Shown: one piece after another, positions 21,736-34,989 of the stretch
How positions within the stretch are numbered: position 1 is the stretch's first letter
Layout: every line of letters starts with the position of its first letter
The notes under the pieces: model-generated
Told to the model about the DNA's origin: nothing
What the model saw: the letters and a program-made list of their open reading frames with translations, nothing else
Databases searched by the model: none
NCBI GenBank assembly: GCA_009823395.1
Contig: CM020513.1
Span: 4,484,501-4,548,500 of the forward strand
Direction: 5' to 3'
DNA: 64,000 nt
DNA from: Thamnaconus septentrionalis
Taxonomy: Eukaryota; Chordata; Actinopteri; Tetraodontiformes; Monacanthidae
Translations under genes and position numbers: made by a program

Positions 21736-24000
21736 TCTATCATTTCATCCAGTCCCGATGTGACTATTTAAAGCTCTAAAACACTAATTTAAAAAAAATA
21801 AATACATGCAGATAAAACACATTAAGGGCGCTAACAGACGTGCTGTGCATCCTGACAGCAAAACACATGTGATTTTTCTGGTTTTGGCATAAACTCGGGC
21901 TCAGAGAAGCTTCTGTCTGTCTGTGTTTTATGTGCCTACACGTCGTCGTCAGGAGTCGGGCTAATAAACAGCCGCGTGTCGGTTAAATTGTTTCCAGCTG
22001 CCACACTGATCAGCAGCGGCTCGGTTTTGTGAATGTCACGCTGACTCCGATTTTCACACCTCAACCTGCGCTGCTTTCTATGCTTTTTCCCCCTTCTCTT
22101 TCTTTTCATAACTGTTCTGCATCAAGGAGTGGATGGATGGGTGGATGTGATTGGCTCACCTGAACCTCTGATTTCACCTTAACAAAAAAACCCCAACAAA
22201 TCTAGCCGTCATCGCCAGTATCGGTGCATCTTTCCCTTCAAAGCAGCTGCATATAAAGTCGTTGCTGTGACGCCGCCAGCGGCGCGCCACAGCCAACTGT
22301 CCTGCCAAAGTAAAAAATAAATATAAAAATACCAAATGCTTCAGCAGCCAAATGAACCGGCGGCGGCGGGATGGATACGGGTAGCAGTCAATGGGCTATT
22401 ATGCGGCTCTGAGATAAGGTTAATGCAGCGCCAAGCCGGGGAGGCGGACCTTCGGCGTGCGCCTCGCAAAAAGGTCAAACAAATTCACCGTCGCCGCTCT
22501 TAAATCTCACTCAGCTGCACCGCTGGCTCACTGGCACTCAGCCGCCCTTGCGCTTATGCAAGCCTCTGAAATAGATCAGTGAGAAGGAGAAGAAGAAGGA
22601 GAAGAAGAAGACGGCCCAGGGACAGTGTGGGTAAAAACTCTTGAACGACAGCCCACCGCCGCTCCCGGGGCTTCTTCTCAGCTCCACGCTGAGGAACCAG
22701 CTTTGCCGCCACCGGAAGAGACGAACGAGCCCCTCCAAACCCCAACTGACTGCTCTCAAAATCAACAAAATGCTCCGTCACAGAGGGAGGAGGCGGCAGA
22801 GCCGGGGCTGTGAGAGCAGGAGACGAGTAATGTTTAGCCAGGAAGGTGGTCAAAGGTAGAAACTCCGCGGCCATATGGAATGTCAGGCACGCGGGACGTG
22901 TTGCCCGAAACCTCGAGTGATGAGTGAGGGAGAGGTCAGAGGTCACCTTGAAATAGTTGACTTGTCACGGAATGTTCAAGCAAAGTCTTGAAAGTGGTAT
23001 CAATAATAAATGAAAACGCCATTGCCGAGCTGTTTTAATTCCGACAGGTCGGCCGGCGCTGGCCAATAGGAACGCTGCTCTTAGACCAGTACACACGCTC
23101 GTAGATATCTAACACTGTTTGCATGTTCACGGTTTATTTCGCAACCTGCTTTCCATTCTTTTTGAGGCCTGGCAGGAAAGTTGATTCAAGCCTCGACGAC
23201 ATCAGTCCCTCTCAGTTTCTCCCTGACTTACCCATCGTCCGACTAAATCTCCCTGCCGGCTGCTGTCAAGGAACCGACTCCGACAATTAACCACAACCGC
23301 CGCGATCCACCGCAGCTCCTCGTTGATCCCCGCGAAGCTCCGCCTGCGTCTGGAGGGAAACTTCTCGACTAACGAGCTGCCGGTGGTCAGGATGTGTCTG
23401 GACGCCACTGAAGCAGCTGGCAAGACCGAAGCCTCGGATTCCAGCCTGACGACAAAGGTGGCGCTTTTAAAGTTTGGACAAAAAAAAGATAAAACAAAGG
23501 GGAAATAAGAGCGAGATTGGTTGTTGAAGGGATAAGACAAATCAGGGAAAGAAAAGAAAAATATTGCAGCTGCAACAATCAGAGCATCCTGAGACCCGCT
23601 GAATGTTGTGTTCGTGCTCAGATTTGAGTTTTTCAGGAACCAGAATGCATTGCAGGCCAGTCTGACCCACAGCGCTGAACTCTTCTGGGCTGATGACGAT
23701 CCCGTCTCTGCACTCGACCGCGGCAGCGTGAGGTTGATGGAGATGACGACAACCACTCGTTGTAAAGACCGTGTGCGTGTTTCGTGGTGCAGGTGACACT
23801 CTGACCTGCGGCCGGAGTGACGGACTGCTGGACGGAGCTGGAGACCCGCCGGCCCCGGCGGACGTCACTGCTTGCGGTGACTCATGGAGCTGGTGAGGCT
23901 GCGTCACGTTGAGCGCAGTGGAGGGGAGGAGTCAGACAGAGGAGAGGAGTCTGTCGTAGGGGAGGAGTCTAACTGGGGGGAGGAGTCTAACGGGGGGAGG
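21736..24000. other. Intergenic, no gene recognised
   Basis: Contains GC-richer stretches at 22250-22530 and 22620-22960, a perfect DR1 hormone-receptor-type half-site pair at 22933-22945, and GGGGAGGAGTCTAAC tandem repeats at about 23930-24000. No frame resembles a known protein. Confidence 0.5.
22933..22945 (+). promoter_or_regulatory. Perfect DR1 nuclear-receptor element (candidate)
   Basis: AGGTCA G AGGTCA. Two perfect half-sites spaced by one base form the consensus bound by RXR heterodimers, HNF4 and COUP-TF. Function here is unproven. Confidence 0.4.
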
Positions 24001-24395
24001 ATGCCTCTGCCTGGTTAGTGGGCCCGCCCCCAGCCAGGCGTTATGAGACCAACTTGCTTTTGTCTCCTCGGCAAACATGTGGAAGGTCCAGCAGAGCAGT
24101 GTTTCTCAACCGGTGGGTCGCAACCCAAAGGTGGGTTTTGGAGCTGTTTTGACTGGGCTTTGTGGGCAGTTTCCCTTAAAAAAAGAAAACAAATCTTTTA
24201 TTTTGGAGGACACACAATTCATTTCAATAGTTTACTAGACATGTTACAAAGCGGGCTAGCAGTTTCTTTTGAAGGAATAACTTTAGGTCATGATTTCATT
24301 ATAAGGAAACAAATGCGGGTCCTAAGACTCCACCAGTTGAGAACCACTGCAACAGAGCATCAATTGTAGGTGGAGGCTGTTAACACAGGGCTAAA
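24001..24395 (+). repeat. Dispersed repeat, unnamed family, copy D, interrupted by a hAT MITE
   Basis: The flank AACATGTGGAAGGTCC at about 24073-24089 aligns with AAGCATGTGCAAGGTCC in copy A, and the end motif GGCTGTTAACACAGGGCTA follows after the MITE at about 24375. Removing 24097-24349 plus one target duplication restores collinearity with copy A. Confidence 0.6.
24097..24349. mobile_element. hAT-type MITE, 253 bp
   Basis: Terminal inverted repeats are CAGTGTTTCTCAAC at 24097-24110 and GTTGAGAACCACTG at 24336-24349 (13 of 14 match). This is the classical CAGTGGTTCTCAA-type terminus of Charlie-like hAT elements. It is flanked by 8-bp direct repeats CAGCAGAG / CAACAGAG (7 of 8), the hAT target size. 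There is no coding capacity, so it is non-autonomous. Confidence 0.85.
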
Positions 24396-24973
24396 TATAC
24401 TGTTCTGGATGTGGGACCATTAGATTTTATTCTCATTGAAAGACTGAAGTCATAATTAATCTATTTTTAAATTCTGTTTTCCATGATATATTATATATTA
24501 TAATCATTATTTTTGGCGCTTGTTGCTTGTAGTTAATTGTGCAAACATCCTATCATATGTTATAACTCAGCCATGTTCATTTCTGCTTGCCAGTCATCAG
24601 TTAGCCTGAGGTTCAATCCAATCTGTGGAAGTATCGTGCATCACGACGGCTCACTAACAGAAGACTCGTTATCAGGTGGAATTGCCGCCGTGAGGGAAGC
24701 TGGGAAAGATCAGTCAGATGATGCACATCGTTCTGTCACTGCACCCAATCTCCCCTCCTCCTCATCGTTCTCCTCGTCCTCCTCCTCATCTTCATCCACA
24801 GCCATATTACTCTTCATCTAAACAGCGTCAGGGCCCCCGGGGGTCTGATGCTGCAGGGGTGAATATTGGCTAATCTCAGAAAAGCAGATTCCATCCACCT
24901 GCACACCCAGAAACCCTGGAGGAGAAACACCAGAAATCAAAGAATCACTTTTGATGACTCCGTTTGGAAACAC
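24396..24973. other. Intergenic, no gene recognised
   Basis: AT-rich to about 24560, then a (TCC)n-like pyrimidine run at about 24750-24800. No coding evidence. Confidence 0.55.
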
Positions 24974-25455
24974 TAGCTGCGTTTCCCATTAAAGTTTTTC
25001 GCAAAATAAAAGCGATGTTTCTAAAATTTTGACAAAGTACAATTGCGATTTGCAGGTGTTGCCATTGAATATTGTGAAGCGCATAAGCCGCGCAAGATTT
25101 TTTTTTTTTTTACGTTTGTTTGCTGTCAAGAATGGTTGTTAAAATTTTCTGTTTCATTATTTGTAAAAAATATTCCGTCTCCTCCTCCGTCCAAACACAA
25201 CTCGCCATTTTCACTTGAATTGGTCACGTGACCCCATAAGTAAGTTTCAGGACTTGTAAATATGAAAAAAGGTGTTTCCGTGACACTTTTGCGACAGACC
25301 TCTATATCGATACGTCTGAAAAACCACCCCATGAGGGCGTCGAAACGTTTTTGCGATATTTGAAAGGCTTTTTGAAATTTAGTTTCCATTACCGTTTTCT
25401 TTTTATTGCGATATTTAGGTTTTGCGCAATTCGAGGGGTAAAGGAAACGCAGCTA
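24974..25455. mobile_element. Inverted-repeat DNA transposon remnant (MITE), 482 bp
   Basis: The left end TAGCTGCGTTTCC (24974-24986) and right end GGAAACGCAGCTA (25443-25455) are perfect 13-bp inverted repeats. The outermost TA could be the target duplication, as in TA-targeting superfamilies. The interior repeats GTTTTTGCGATATTT- and TTCGCAAAATAAAAGCGAT-like motifs in both orientations, which suggests longer, decayed inverted arms. No transposase is present, so the superfamily is unassigned. Confidence 0.65.
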
Positions 25456-27408
25456 CAGACACACGATTTTCAGTTTCTCAGGTTTTTTATAAAAACAAAT
25501 TGACTGGCAGCTTAGTTTAATTCCATCAGTACAACCAGAACCCCAGTAGGGAAAAAAACACGTGTTTATTTATTAATTCAACCTTGTTTTTCTCCGTGTT
25601 TCTACAGACTGTAAGAAAATAAAAGCACCTCTAGGACATTCATTTAATTAGAATGGTTTTCTTGCCAACAGCCATGTGCTTCAGTGGTGGACATAACGAT
25701 CCAAATATCGATACCAGTGTTGGTATCGCTATTGATTGGTACCAGTGTAAATCTTGTATCTTGATTTTGTATTTATGTATATTGACTAGTATAGTTAGAA
25801 TAATTGTTTTTTTTTTTTTACCTTGTTTTCACCAAATATAACAACATTCCAAGCAGAAAAAGAAACTAGCAGCTTTATGAAGACTGCTGCTGAGGTAAAA
25901 AAAAAAAAAAAAAAAGCCACAGTTGGCCATAATTAACATGGAAATGAATATCACAAAAATAATTAAAGGTCATGAAAATTAATTCAGATTCAGCAAATTT
26001 GATGACACGCCCACCAAAAACACTGGTATTGACATGGATGATACTCTCCTGTCCTGTCCTGTATTTATCCATGTACTGTATCTACAGAGGAAGCTCTTGC
26101 TTTCGGCAGATAAAAAGAGACGTCGCACTGATTTATTTCATCTTTTTCAGGCAGCTCGCTGCAGGTGGCCGCCGGCCTGCGGTGTGTGTCACAGCTGCTG
26201 CACGAGCGCTTTCACTCAGTGGCAGATTTATGGAGCCACTTTAACGAGCCTGTCGGAAAACATTCAGCAGAATGAGAGGAGAGAAAAAGGAGGAGGAGGA
26301 GTTGGGGGAAGAGGGGTTGAGTGCAGGAGAAACAGAGAGACGGACTAGAGTGTGTGTGTGTGTGTGTGAGAGAAAGAGGTTTATGAGGAGTTTTAACACG
26401 GAAGATCATGTGACTGACCTCATTGTTTTCACAACGTCGCCGTTTTAAACTGCCAGAACCTGCTGGTGAAGTCGGGCAAGTGCACTGAGAAAGTCGGTTG
26501 GGTCTGAAGATCGGCTTGTAGGTTTTAGCGTTGAAACGTTACGACAGACTAAAATAATTTTTGACTCCCCGTCAGGGTCACATGATGCTGAACACCCCCA
26601 GTGTTGAGGTTCACTGTCCTTTGGTCCCGTTTCTCAATTTCAGCTTCTTTCATCCAGCGATTGTTATTAATATTCTGCAAAAACAGCTAGTAGCTCCAAT
26701 CCCACCGCCTTACTTTAGCAGGTGTGCAACATTAAGGGGAGCTAACCCGACTGAGGCACGTTCTCCTCGCTCTTCTTATTCAATGCTGGAACTAAAAACA
26801 AAAGCACTCCACCGCCTGTTGTTGCACTTCTTCGATCGTTGTGCCCTCCTATTGGTCAGCGTGTGGGCACAAGTAGCAGATGATGGTTCGGGTCCAAAAC
26901 TAGTTGGAACATACAAAAACATTTCTAAAATTCTAACAGGATATGAAGGTCAACAGCGATGCATTTAGGAAAAAAAAAAAGAAAAAAAGTCAGGCTTAAA
27001 TTTGTGTCGTCTGACCTGGATTTGAGTCCAACTGATGCAGAACTCAGTTTTTTTTTTTTTTTTTTTGACAGCGTAGAAACGTGGGGTCGTTAGTAACGTT
27101 GGGGTTAGCGATGAGAGACAGAGCAAACAAGCTGCGCTGTGCTGTTCCCTGTCCTTCCTCACTCTTTCAATTAGGGCCTCGGCTTGGGCACCCGACTATT
27201 TCTGACACACGGTGTCCTGCAGAGGAGGCGAGCAGAGGACCTGTGAATTAACGCACCTCCAGGGCTGACGCATGGACCGTGAATTACCACGTAATCACCT
27301 GAAGTGTTGCCTCCTCTGCCTTTCAGTGCTCGGCAAACAATTAAGCGGATTAGCGGCCGGGCGCTTTGCATAATGCACATCTGTGCACTTTAATTAACCC
27401 ATTATGGG

Positions 27409-27412
<4 letters not shown>

Positions 27413-27441
<29 letters not shown>
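27413..27441 (+). repeat. (CA)n microsatellite
   Basis: About 14 CA units. Confidence 0.95.
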
Positions 27442-29155
27442 GGCCTGAGTCACTCGCAGCTTTTGCCAAACGTGGACGGGGAACCTGCGTGCGGATCAGC
27501 CACTCTGTGTTGTAAAGCGTTTTGATTTGCGTTTTCCCTGTTGTCACCGTCCAAATCATTAAGTCTTCTGATGAGAAACTCATCATCCGCTGAGCTCTGG
27601 CGCCAAGTCAAGGCCGGCCCTTTCATTTTGTCAGGGAACAACAAGAGGAGGATGGAGGGGGAAAAAAGAAAAAAGTTCCCTTTATCTTGACTTTGATTAT
27701 GATAAAGTGGAGATTTCCTTTTTTATTGGCCATCAGAGTGGAAGTAGATATCATCTGCAGCCAAAAACAACGCGGCTGATAAAAGACTGTTGAAAGGCGA
27801 GCGATTGGATTTTTCCCCCCGTAAATTGTAAATTTCCGCTCGGTGATGATAAAAAAGCAAGCAGGAAAAAAAACCAAAACTTGCATCTGCTGTTGTTTAT
27901 GGCCCGCTGTTTTTCTCCAGCCAGCAGTTGGAGGATATTTGGTCTTGTAGCAGATGTTCAGCAGTGATCTGCTTATTTTGGCGCTTAGTACACTTTCCCC
28001 CGTGCTTGACAGATATGTTTCGATGCCGCTTGACGTCTCTGGTCGATGCGAAGACGACGCCCCCCCCCTCCGCGAACGCTGACTGCTGGCTCGCTTTGTC
28101 TCGTATCCACTAGGGGTCTTGTCAAAAGGCCGACTTCACGTGAGATAATAAAACATACACCACATAACAATCGAAGTACATGCTGTGTGCTGAAATGAAG
28201 CTCGCTATTAACACATGGGCCACGTCCCTGATATGTTAGACCTTCCTGCTGTGTTCCAAATTGCATGGCAAAGCACTTAAGTGCAAGAAACTTAATGGAC
28301 CCCCAAATTATGAAAAAAAAAGTAATGTTTTTTTTATATTGCAATTTACCTCGACCAATTGCTGGATGTGAGCTTTTTGTATCCAAGCATTCATTTTTAG
28401 GTGTGATGAACAATATTTGTCTTTAATTATACAGAGATTAGCCAGATTAGCTTTTACTTACCACATACATGCCGTGACTCTGCAGCAGCTCAGCGGATCG
28501 TTAGTGCCAGACACCAGTGGAGGTGTTTATAAGTCAAAAGTTGTGCTCCGCCATCTGTGTTACTCAAATTATTTTGCAACCAAATTCTTTATTTAGCAGC
28601 CTTTGACATGGCTGAAGCATGGCTGATATTTGGCAACACGGCCACCGTGTGGCGCTCCGATTTCAGTGAGGCTGCTTTTATTGCAAAAACTCTAGAATCT
28701 CACATCTCACCTCAACAGGTGAAAATCGACATTCGTCCTGCAAGAGCAGACAATAAACCAAACGCACCACGTAATGTTGAATAAGCGCACCTCCAATAAC
28801 CAGGAGCGCACTCACTAGCTCGCAGCTAACCTAGCCAGCCCTCCTGCCACTCATATCAAAGTTAAGAATTTTGGCCAACGTGCTAATCAGGCTGCACAGC
28901 ATCGCAAGCTAATGCGCAGACTTGACAAAACAAAGACGGCGTACGAGCGTCACCTCCCCCTTCGGCGTTGAGTGTTGAATTATTAGCATTTTGGGGCTCT
29001 GCAGTAAATCAAGTAGCCGTAGCGGGAGACATGTGATCACTTGAATCAGCCAAGTTAGGCAACAAACGGCCCTTTTTACCGTAACGTGCACACAGAGCCT
29101 GCAGCAAAAAGCCCAGAGCGCGAGAAAAAAAAGACAGTTAATTACCGTGTTTTAG

Positions 29156-29171
29156 TGCGTGCGTGTGCGTG

Positions 29172-29208
<37 letters not shown>
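29156..29208 (+). repeat. (GT)n microsatellite with GC interruptions
   Basis: Starts as GTGCGTGCGTGTGC, then becomes a pure GT run of about 16 units. Confidence 0.95.
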
Positions 29209-29209
<1 letters not shown>

Positions 29210-31547
29210 TTTGACGGGAGTTTGATCAAAGTTTGCACTGAACCCGTGTGAACTGCTGTAGTGCAAAATAAAAACATGCAGGTTGAGACAGCGGTGATTT
29301 AAAGCTCAGGCCCTGCGGAGACAGACGACAGGCAGAGAGCCTGAGTGCATTTCATGCCATACGGTTCGCCCGTTGATGTTTTGCATGAGGTCAAAGTGCA
29401 GCAGAAGTCAATTTGTATAAATTTGTGATAGATTTTTTTTTTGCTCTTCAGAGAAAATTTGCAACCCCCCGCTGGCTGCTACAGTGAGAGCAAGTTCGCT
29501 GCTTCTCTTCCACTGATTGGCTACAAAGGTGGGCGGAGTCCCGGTGGCAACAGCTATTGGTTTGTCAAGTCATTGTTGGGAGGCTGGTTTCACAGTCGGT
29601 GACGCTCAGACCAACGGTTAGAACGCAGGTTGTTGCTGGAGAGGAGGTTTGGCCTCCTTGATGAGTCTCTTATGAAGCTCCGCCCATCTTCTTACACAGC
29701 CATCGTGCTCGTGCTGAGACTCTCGGCCTCTCTGCGGCGGCTGACGGTGTCGGCGGGGGGCGCCATGTCATGAAAACACAAACGATCTCTGAGTCACAGG
29801 CCTGCTTGGCAACAAATTACAGTCCTCCAGCTTGTGTAATGAACATCTCCTGACCGTAAGACCGTGTGTGCGTCCGTGCGCACAACTTGATCGGCAGCGA
29901 CGCAAACACATGCTGACTTATTTCCATGCGTTCCATTATTTCTTCTCCGCTCCTCGTCAATGTGCAGAGCGACACAGCGGAGCAGCGGCTGGTGATTGAA
30001 AGGCCGCCTGAGCTCCTCCTCTCTGCTCCCTCCACATTTTTTTTTCGACTTCCTGTTGTTGGTGTGATCAAACGTTTGGGTGAAGAAGTTGACTCTGAAC
30101 GTGTGAAGGTTCTGCTTGTGGGCTGGAATCAGTGATTAACGACCCGCAAACCCAGGACTATGTCTGGACCTGCAGAGCAGCGTCGCGATGAGCTCAACTC
30201 CGCTCCGTGTTCCTCTCTTTCTCTCGCACACACACGCACACGCACGCACGCACACACACACACTGGACGCGCTCCTCTCCGTCTTTTCTGCTCCTCAGAT
30301 TTTCAGCGTTCTCGGCGAACGTGGGCGGCGCCGCCTGCGCTGCCGAAACTAATTTGCCAGCGAGTTAATCCCACCACTTAGTATCAATTTTCTCCTGCAA
30401 GCAGTGCGTTCGCGCTCTCAGGTTGCTAATAAGGCAGAAGTAATAAGTTCCGTGGATGCCGTGGATGCCGCGGCGGCGTGCAAGTCGTGCGTGGCTGAGA
30501 TTCGCAGCTCCGAGTTCGATAGCCCCGTGAGCGGCGGCGGCGGCGGCGGCGCTTTTCAAGACAAATCAAAACACAAAACTTTTATTACTCGCTCCACTAA
30601 TTAGCGAGACGCGCTGATCTCAGGGCAAATACGTGGAGAGGAACTCGCCTGTGTGTCTCTTAGCGGAGGTGGAGACGATCAAATGAGCTGCTGCCTTTTC
30701 ATTTCTCCCCTGAAAACAGACATTTCAGCTTCTAACCAACCAACCCACCAACCAACCCACCAACCGAGCAGCTGAGTGCTGAAAGTCCCGCTGTTACTTC
30801 GATGCCCTCATTAGCCACGGGGTTGGTTGGATTTTCAGCTTTCACAACTTTGTTTCTTCTTGCACCGATTCAACAAGGTGCTGCAATCGTTCCTCACAGG
30901 TCCATATTGACACGATAGCGTCAAACTATTGCAGCAGATTTGAGAGGGCGGGGTCAAACAAAGAAGGACAAACAAAATGGGCAGAAATGTGAAGCAAAGG
31001 ACGAAACAAACGCAGCACTGACCGGAGTGTCGGTGCCAGTATGGTGGAGCGAACCGTATGAAGTAAGCTGTGAGCTATTTGTTTCCTCAGTACAGTGGAG
31101 TGTGTTGCAGGAAGGCGAAAAAAAAAAAAAAAGTGTAGTCCTCCAACTTTCACGCGTGTGCTAATCTAAGAGAGCTTTGGTCAAACGCTGCTGCACAAAG
31201 CTGCGAAACCCGTTAATCCCTGCCGTAGACTGAGCCGGCATCGCAGCGCACAGCCTTGTAAAATGAGGCCGCTGTTGTTGTTGTTGGGTTTTTTTTTTTT
31301 CCTTCTTCTTCCAGGCGCTATAGAGTTTCTCAGCTTTCACTGCCACTCAATAGGATTAGCCGGGGAAGCTGTCGCTGGTTACGGCCTCGGACCTCCACCC
31401 CATCCTTCGCTGCGGCGGAGCCGCTTCTCTCCTCGCTCCGTCAAGACGTGCGCGGCCGCTCCAAAGCCTCGGGGCTGAAATATAATCTGGAGCTCGCTGC
31501 AGCCAATCGCAAGGGCTCTCCGGGAAACAATACACGAGGCTGAGGGA

Positions 31548-31564
31548 GGGGGGGGGGGGGGGGG
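31548..31564 (+). repeat. Poly(G) run of 17
   Basis: Uninterrupted G tract after TGAGGGA. Potential G-quadruplex, and a likely site of length error in sequencing. Confidence 0.9.
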
Positions 31565-33512
31565 CGACGCTCATACGATAAATATATGAAGTGTAATGGA
31601 TACATGCAGAGTCTAGGATGGGAGACAGTATATTGGAAACCAGAGGCGAGGAAGGTGCAGCTGCAGATCAACTGGGATTAGCAAAACAGGATAGTAGCAT
31701 TTCTGAAAATGGTCCCAGTTTACAGCAAAACAAAACAAACAAAAAAAAAACAATGTTGACTGATGCAGTCAGGCTGATTCAGTGTTAATTGGTGCTGTTT
31801 CTCCTGCCGTAAAGGAGGCATGAAGGTGGGCATGCAAGCACAAGAGTTAGCAAACACAGTAGTCAGCAAACACGCCCCCACATACCGTTTCCTGCTGCCT
31901 TTTCGCCCAAGTTAAAGGCCCAGTGAGGAAGACTTAGTAGCATCTAGTGGTCAGGAAAAAAAAAAGAAAAAAAAAAAGTCTCAATCACGGTAAAGTTGAG
32001 CAGGGTAGTAGTTTTGTTTTGTTTTGATTTATGGGAACAAGAATTCTGCCCTTCTACTCAGGGTAATAGTTTATTGTCGGTGGAAATCCCTAAACATGAC
32101 AAGAACAACCACAACCCTGCTATAAAGAAAACAAAAACATTGAGAAAATTGCGGAATACGAAGGCGGTTCTCGGTGGGGTGGACTGTGTTTTTCATTCTT
32201 CTGCCCAGGCGTGACAGAAAGACTGAAGGTGTGGGTGAAGAGAAGATAAGTAAGAACAAAGTGATCCGTCCCACCGTGTCAAAACAGGACGTCCCACTTT
32301 GCCCTGCAGTAGCAGTGGCCTTCACCCAGACACCAGATACGCCGCCGCCGCCGCCGCCGCGCTCAGATTAGCAGCTCAGACGTCGGCAGACAAAACTATC
32401 ACAACACTGGCGCTGGCACCGTCCCGGGCCTGCAGGCCACTTTTTCAGCTAGCGTTTTTGTTTATGTTCTGGCAAGTCAAGTGCCTCGACATTCCTGGAG
32501 TTTAGAAATGATACTTTCCTTTGGAGAGTAAAAAACATTAAAATTGCTACAACCCTGAATTCCGCTCAAATGTTCTTGCGTTAGTGACGTCTCCCGAAAT
32601 TTGTAAGTTCTCTATGTTGTTGCTCCCTCCACCGTCAGGCCTATTTATGGTTTGTATTGAATTATTAATGCAATGTGGAGTTACACAACTGGGTGGAGCA
32701 ATTTGTACTTTGTTAATGTACAATAATTTTTTACGATTAGTCACCAAAATCTGTGATGCAATGGAAATTTTGATTTGTTCACACACAGTGTTGAAAAAAT
32801 AATCAATTGTGATTTATTCCAAACACCCGACCATCACTTTTATTGAAATCTTGAGAAAAAATGTCTAATGTTTTCACAATTATTCAATTTGATGATCAGG
32901 AATTGTTTGGGTATTTCTGGCTTTTGTAAAAAGAAGGATGTCAGTCTTGATGTTTGCACAGCGCCCTCCAGCTGGTGTAGGTGTAGGTGTAGGTGTCGGT
33001 GTAAAACCATGGTTGCCTGCCCAGCCCCCTCTTGCAAAAACATATTTTCTTTTTGGCAGTTAACATGCAGACGTCAACATTAATGACAAATAATGACTTA
33101 CAATTAGAGCGTAATTGCTATTTGCCAAATTCCTCTTCTTCTTCCTCTTCTTCTTCTTCTTGTTATTATTATTATTGTTGTTTTCTCAAGTAGCATCGAA
33201 CCTTGGATTGGAAATGGCACCGAAGCTTCGTGTTGCACCTTTAAACTTGAAACACAGAGCCTTGTGACGCTGTCACTGAAAAGCCTGGGATTGGAATGCA
33301 GGGCGGGCGGGTGGAGTAAACGAGGTCGGCATTAAATCACAGCAGTCTGACGCAGCAGTTCCAAAAAAACAAAAAAACCTACAAAAAACCGAACGAGTCT
33401 TTAACGCGAGGCCAGTCTGTGGGTGTTAGTTCGCTACTAGCGCAGAACAATGAAGGGAGTTTCCTGTCCGAATCAAAGTGCTTCTGCTACCAGCTTCCTG
33501 TGACATGGAGGG

Positions 33513-33515
<3 letters not shown>

Positions 33516-33574
<59 letters not shown>
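33516..33574 (+). repeat. (GT)n microsatellite, about 29 units
   Basis: Pure run. A (CA)n run in the opposite sense lies about 270 bp away at 33846-33888. Confidence 0.95.
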
Positions 33575-33575
<1 letters not shown>

Positions 33576-33840
33576 CCTGAGATTAGCCATCAGGAGCTGC
33601 AATCTTTCCACTGGCCGAACCACCGGAGCGGCTCTATATGCACAGCGCAGGACGCAGGTTTGCACCCCACAGCCACTCGGCTGAGGGAGGGGTCGCGACC
33701 CCGTCGCCTCGGCCCCGCCCCTTTGTGCGTAGAGCCACAGGTGCTCCTGCATCTGTCCTGACGTCACGTCCCAGGGTGCCGAGAGTCGAGCCTCGGTGCG
33801 GCCAAAGAAAGCACAGCAGAGACAATGTGAGAGTAAAAGG

Positions 33841-33891
<51 letters not shown>

Positions 33892-34989
33892 GTGAAGGCG
33901 GAGTTCCAGTACTGTTCTATATGGCAGCTTAGGGAATTGCCCCATAATGATGAATTATCTCAATTTAGAAACGTTCAACAATACAATTTTCCATTCAATC
34001 CCGGAGGAGTTTTTTTTTTGTTAACATAGCCTCACAATGAACAGCCTGATTTTCATTCTTTCAGTTGAGATGCAGCTGTCTGTTTGTTCAATTCAATTCA
34101 AATCAATTTGAATAGGCAAAAAAAAAAAAGTGACCGTGTGAAACATAACAGTAAAAACAATGATTAGCAGCGGCTAAATTAGTGTTTTTTTCCCCCCTTA
34201 ATTTAGCTGCCGCTAAACATTGGTTCGATTCAAAAATACTGTCATCATCATTTTTCAAAATATACTACAGTTGAGAGTTAATTGGCTAACTCTCTAAGTT
34301 GCAAACTGTGTCTAAATACCTGTTTGGTTAATTTGAAAGATGGGGAAACCCAAAGAATCTGGTCACATGGTGTCGGATCTTGGGTTTGATATTGTGCGCG
34401 TTCAGGAGTTGGAAACGCACCCCTTACGCAAATCATCGAGTAGAGAGAGACAGGGAAAAAAACAAAACAACCTTGTATTAATATTTCACAAACAAGAACA
34501 AGGAGAGACTTGCACACCAAAGGCTTGGCGGAACCATAAACACGCCACGCCTGTCCTAATAAAACAGTTATTGATGGTCGCGCAAGAGCCAAACTACCAG
34601 TGCGGCAACCAACTAGAAGCAAATTAGAAATGATAATATTTTTAAATGGGCGTAGCAACATGCCAGAGGATTCACGAGTAACGCTGGATTGAGTGCGTGT
34701 TCCAGAACGACTCCCCTCAATATCCAGCCGCTGCAGCGCCGCTGGACAGCTGAGATCACGAGGACCTGCAGTCAGTGTGAAGTCAAGTCGCACCTGATAT
34801 AAAGTGAATGACAGCAAGCCGCCGAATGAGGTTATTGTTGTTTTCCGGAGGTGAGGAAGACTGACATCCCCACCTGACCTCTGGTGGGTCAGTCGAGGCC
34901 GAGGTGCCATCAACAATGTTGCGGCGCTGCAGCGTGTCAGCAGAGTGTCAGCTGGCATCTGCAAAATGCACAATCTTTCATTAAACATG
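33575..34989. other. Intergenic, no gene recognised
   Basis: Apart from the CA run at 33846-33888, nothing is recognisable. A minus-strand open frame of 236 codons (34988-34278) shows no domain, ordered composition or start context that would support a gene. Confidence 0.5.
33846..33888 (+). repeat. (CA)n microsatellite
   Basis: About 21 CA units. Confidence 0.95.

Larger units (their letters stand above)
25456..33515. other. Intergenic, no gene recognised
   Basis: Contains CA/GT microsatellites, GC-rich patches (30290-30550, 31380-31510), a 17-nt G run at 31548-31564 and a (GCC)n run at 32340-32360. I examined both strands for domain-bearing frames and found none. Some blocks may be conserved non-coding sequence, but single-sequence inspection cannot show that. 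Confidence 0.5.

Noticed and set aside
33516..33888. GT and CA arrays as long inverted repeat of a mobile element
   Set aside because: Opposed dinucleotide runs are common by chance in this microsatellite-rich genome, and the sequences just outside them do not pair.
34278..34988. 236-codon minus-strand open frame
   Set aside because: No recognisable domain, mixed composition, and it runs up to the edge of the CCGTA-ended element. Probably a chance frame.
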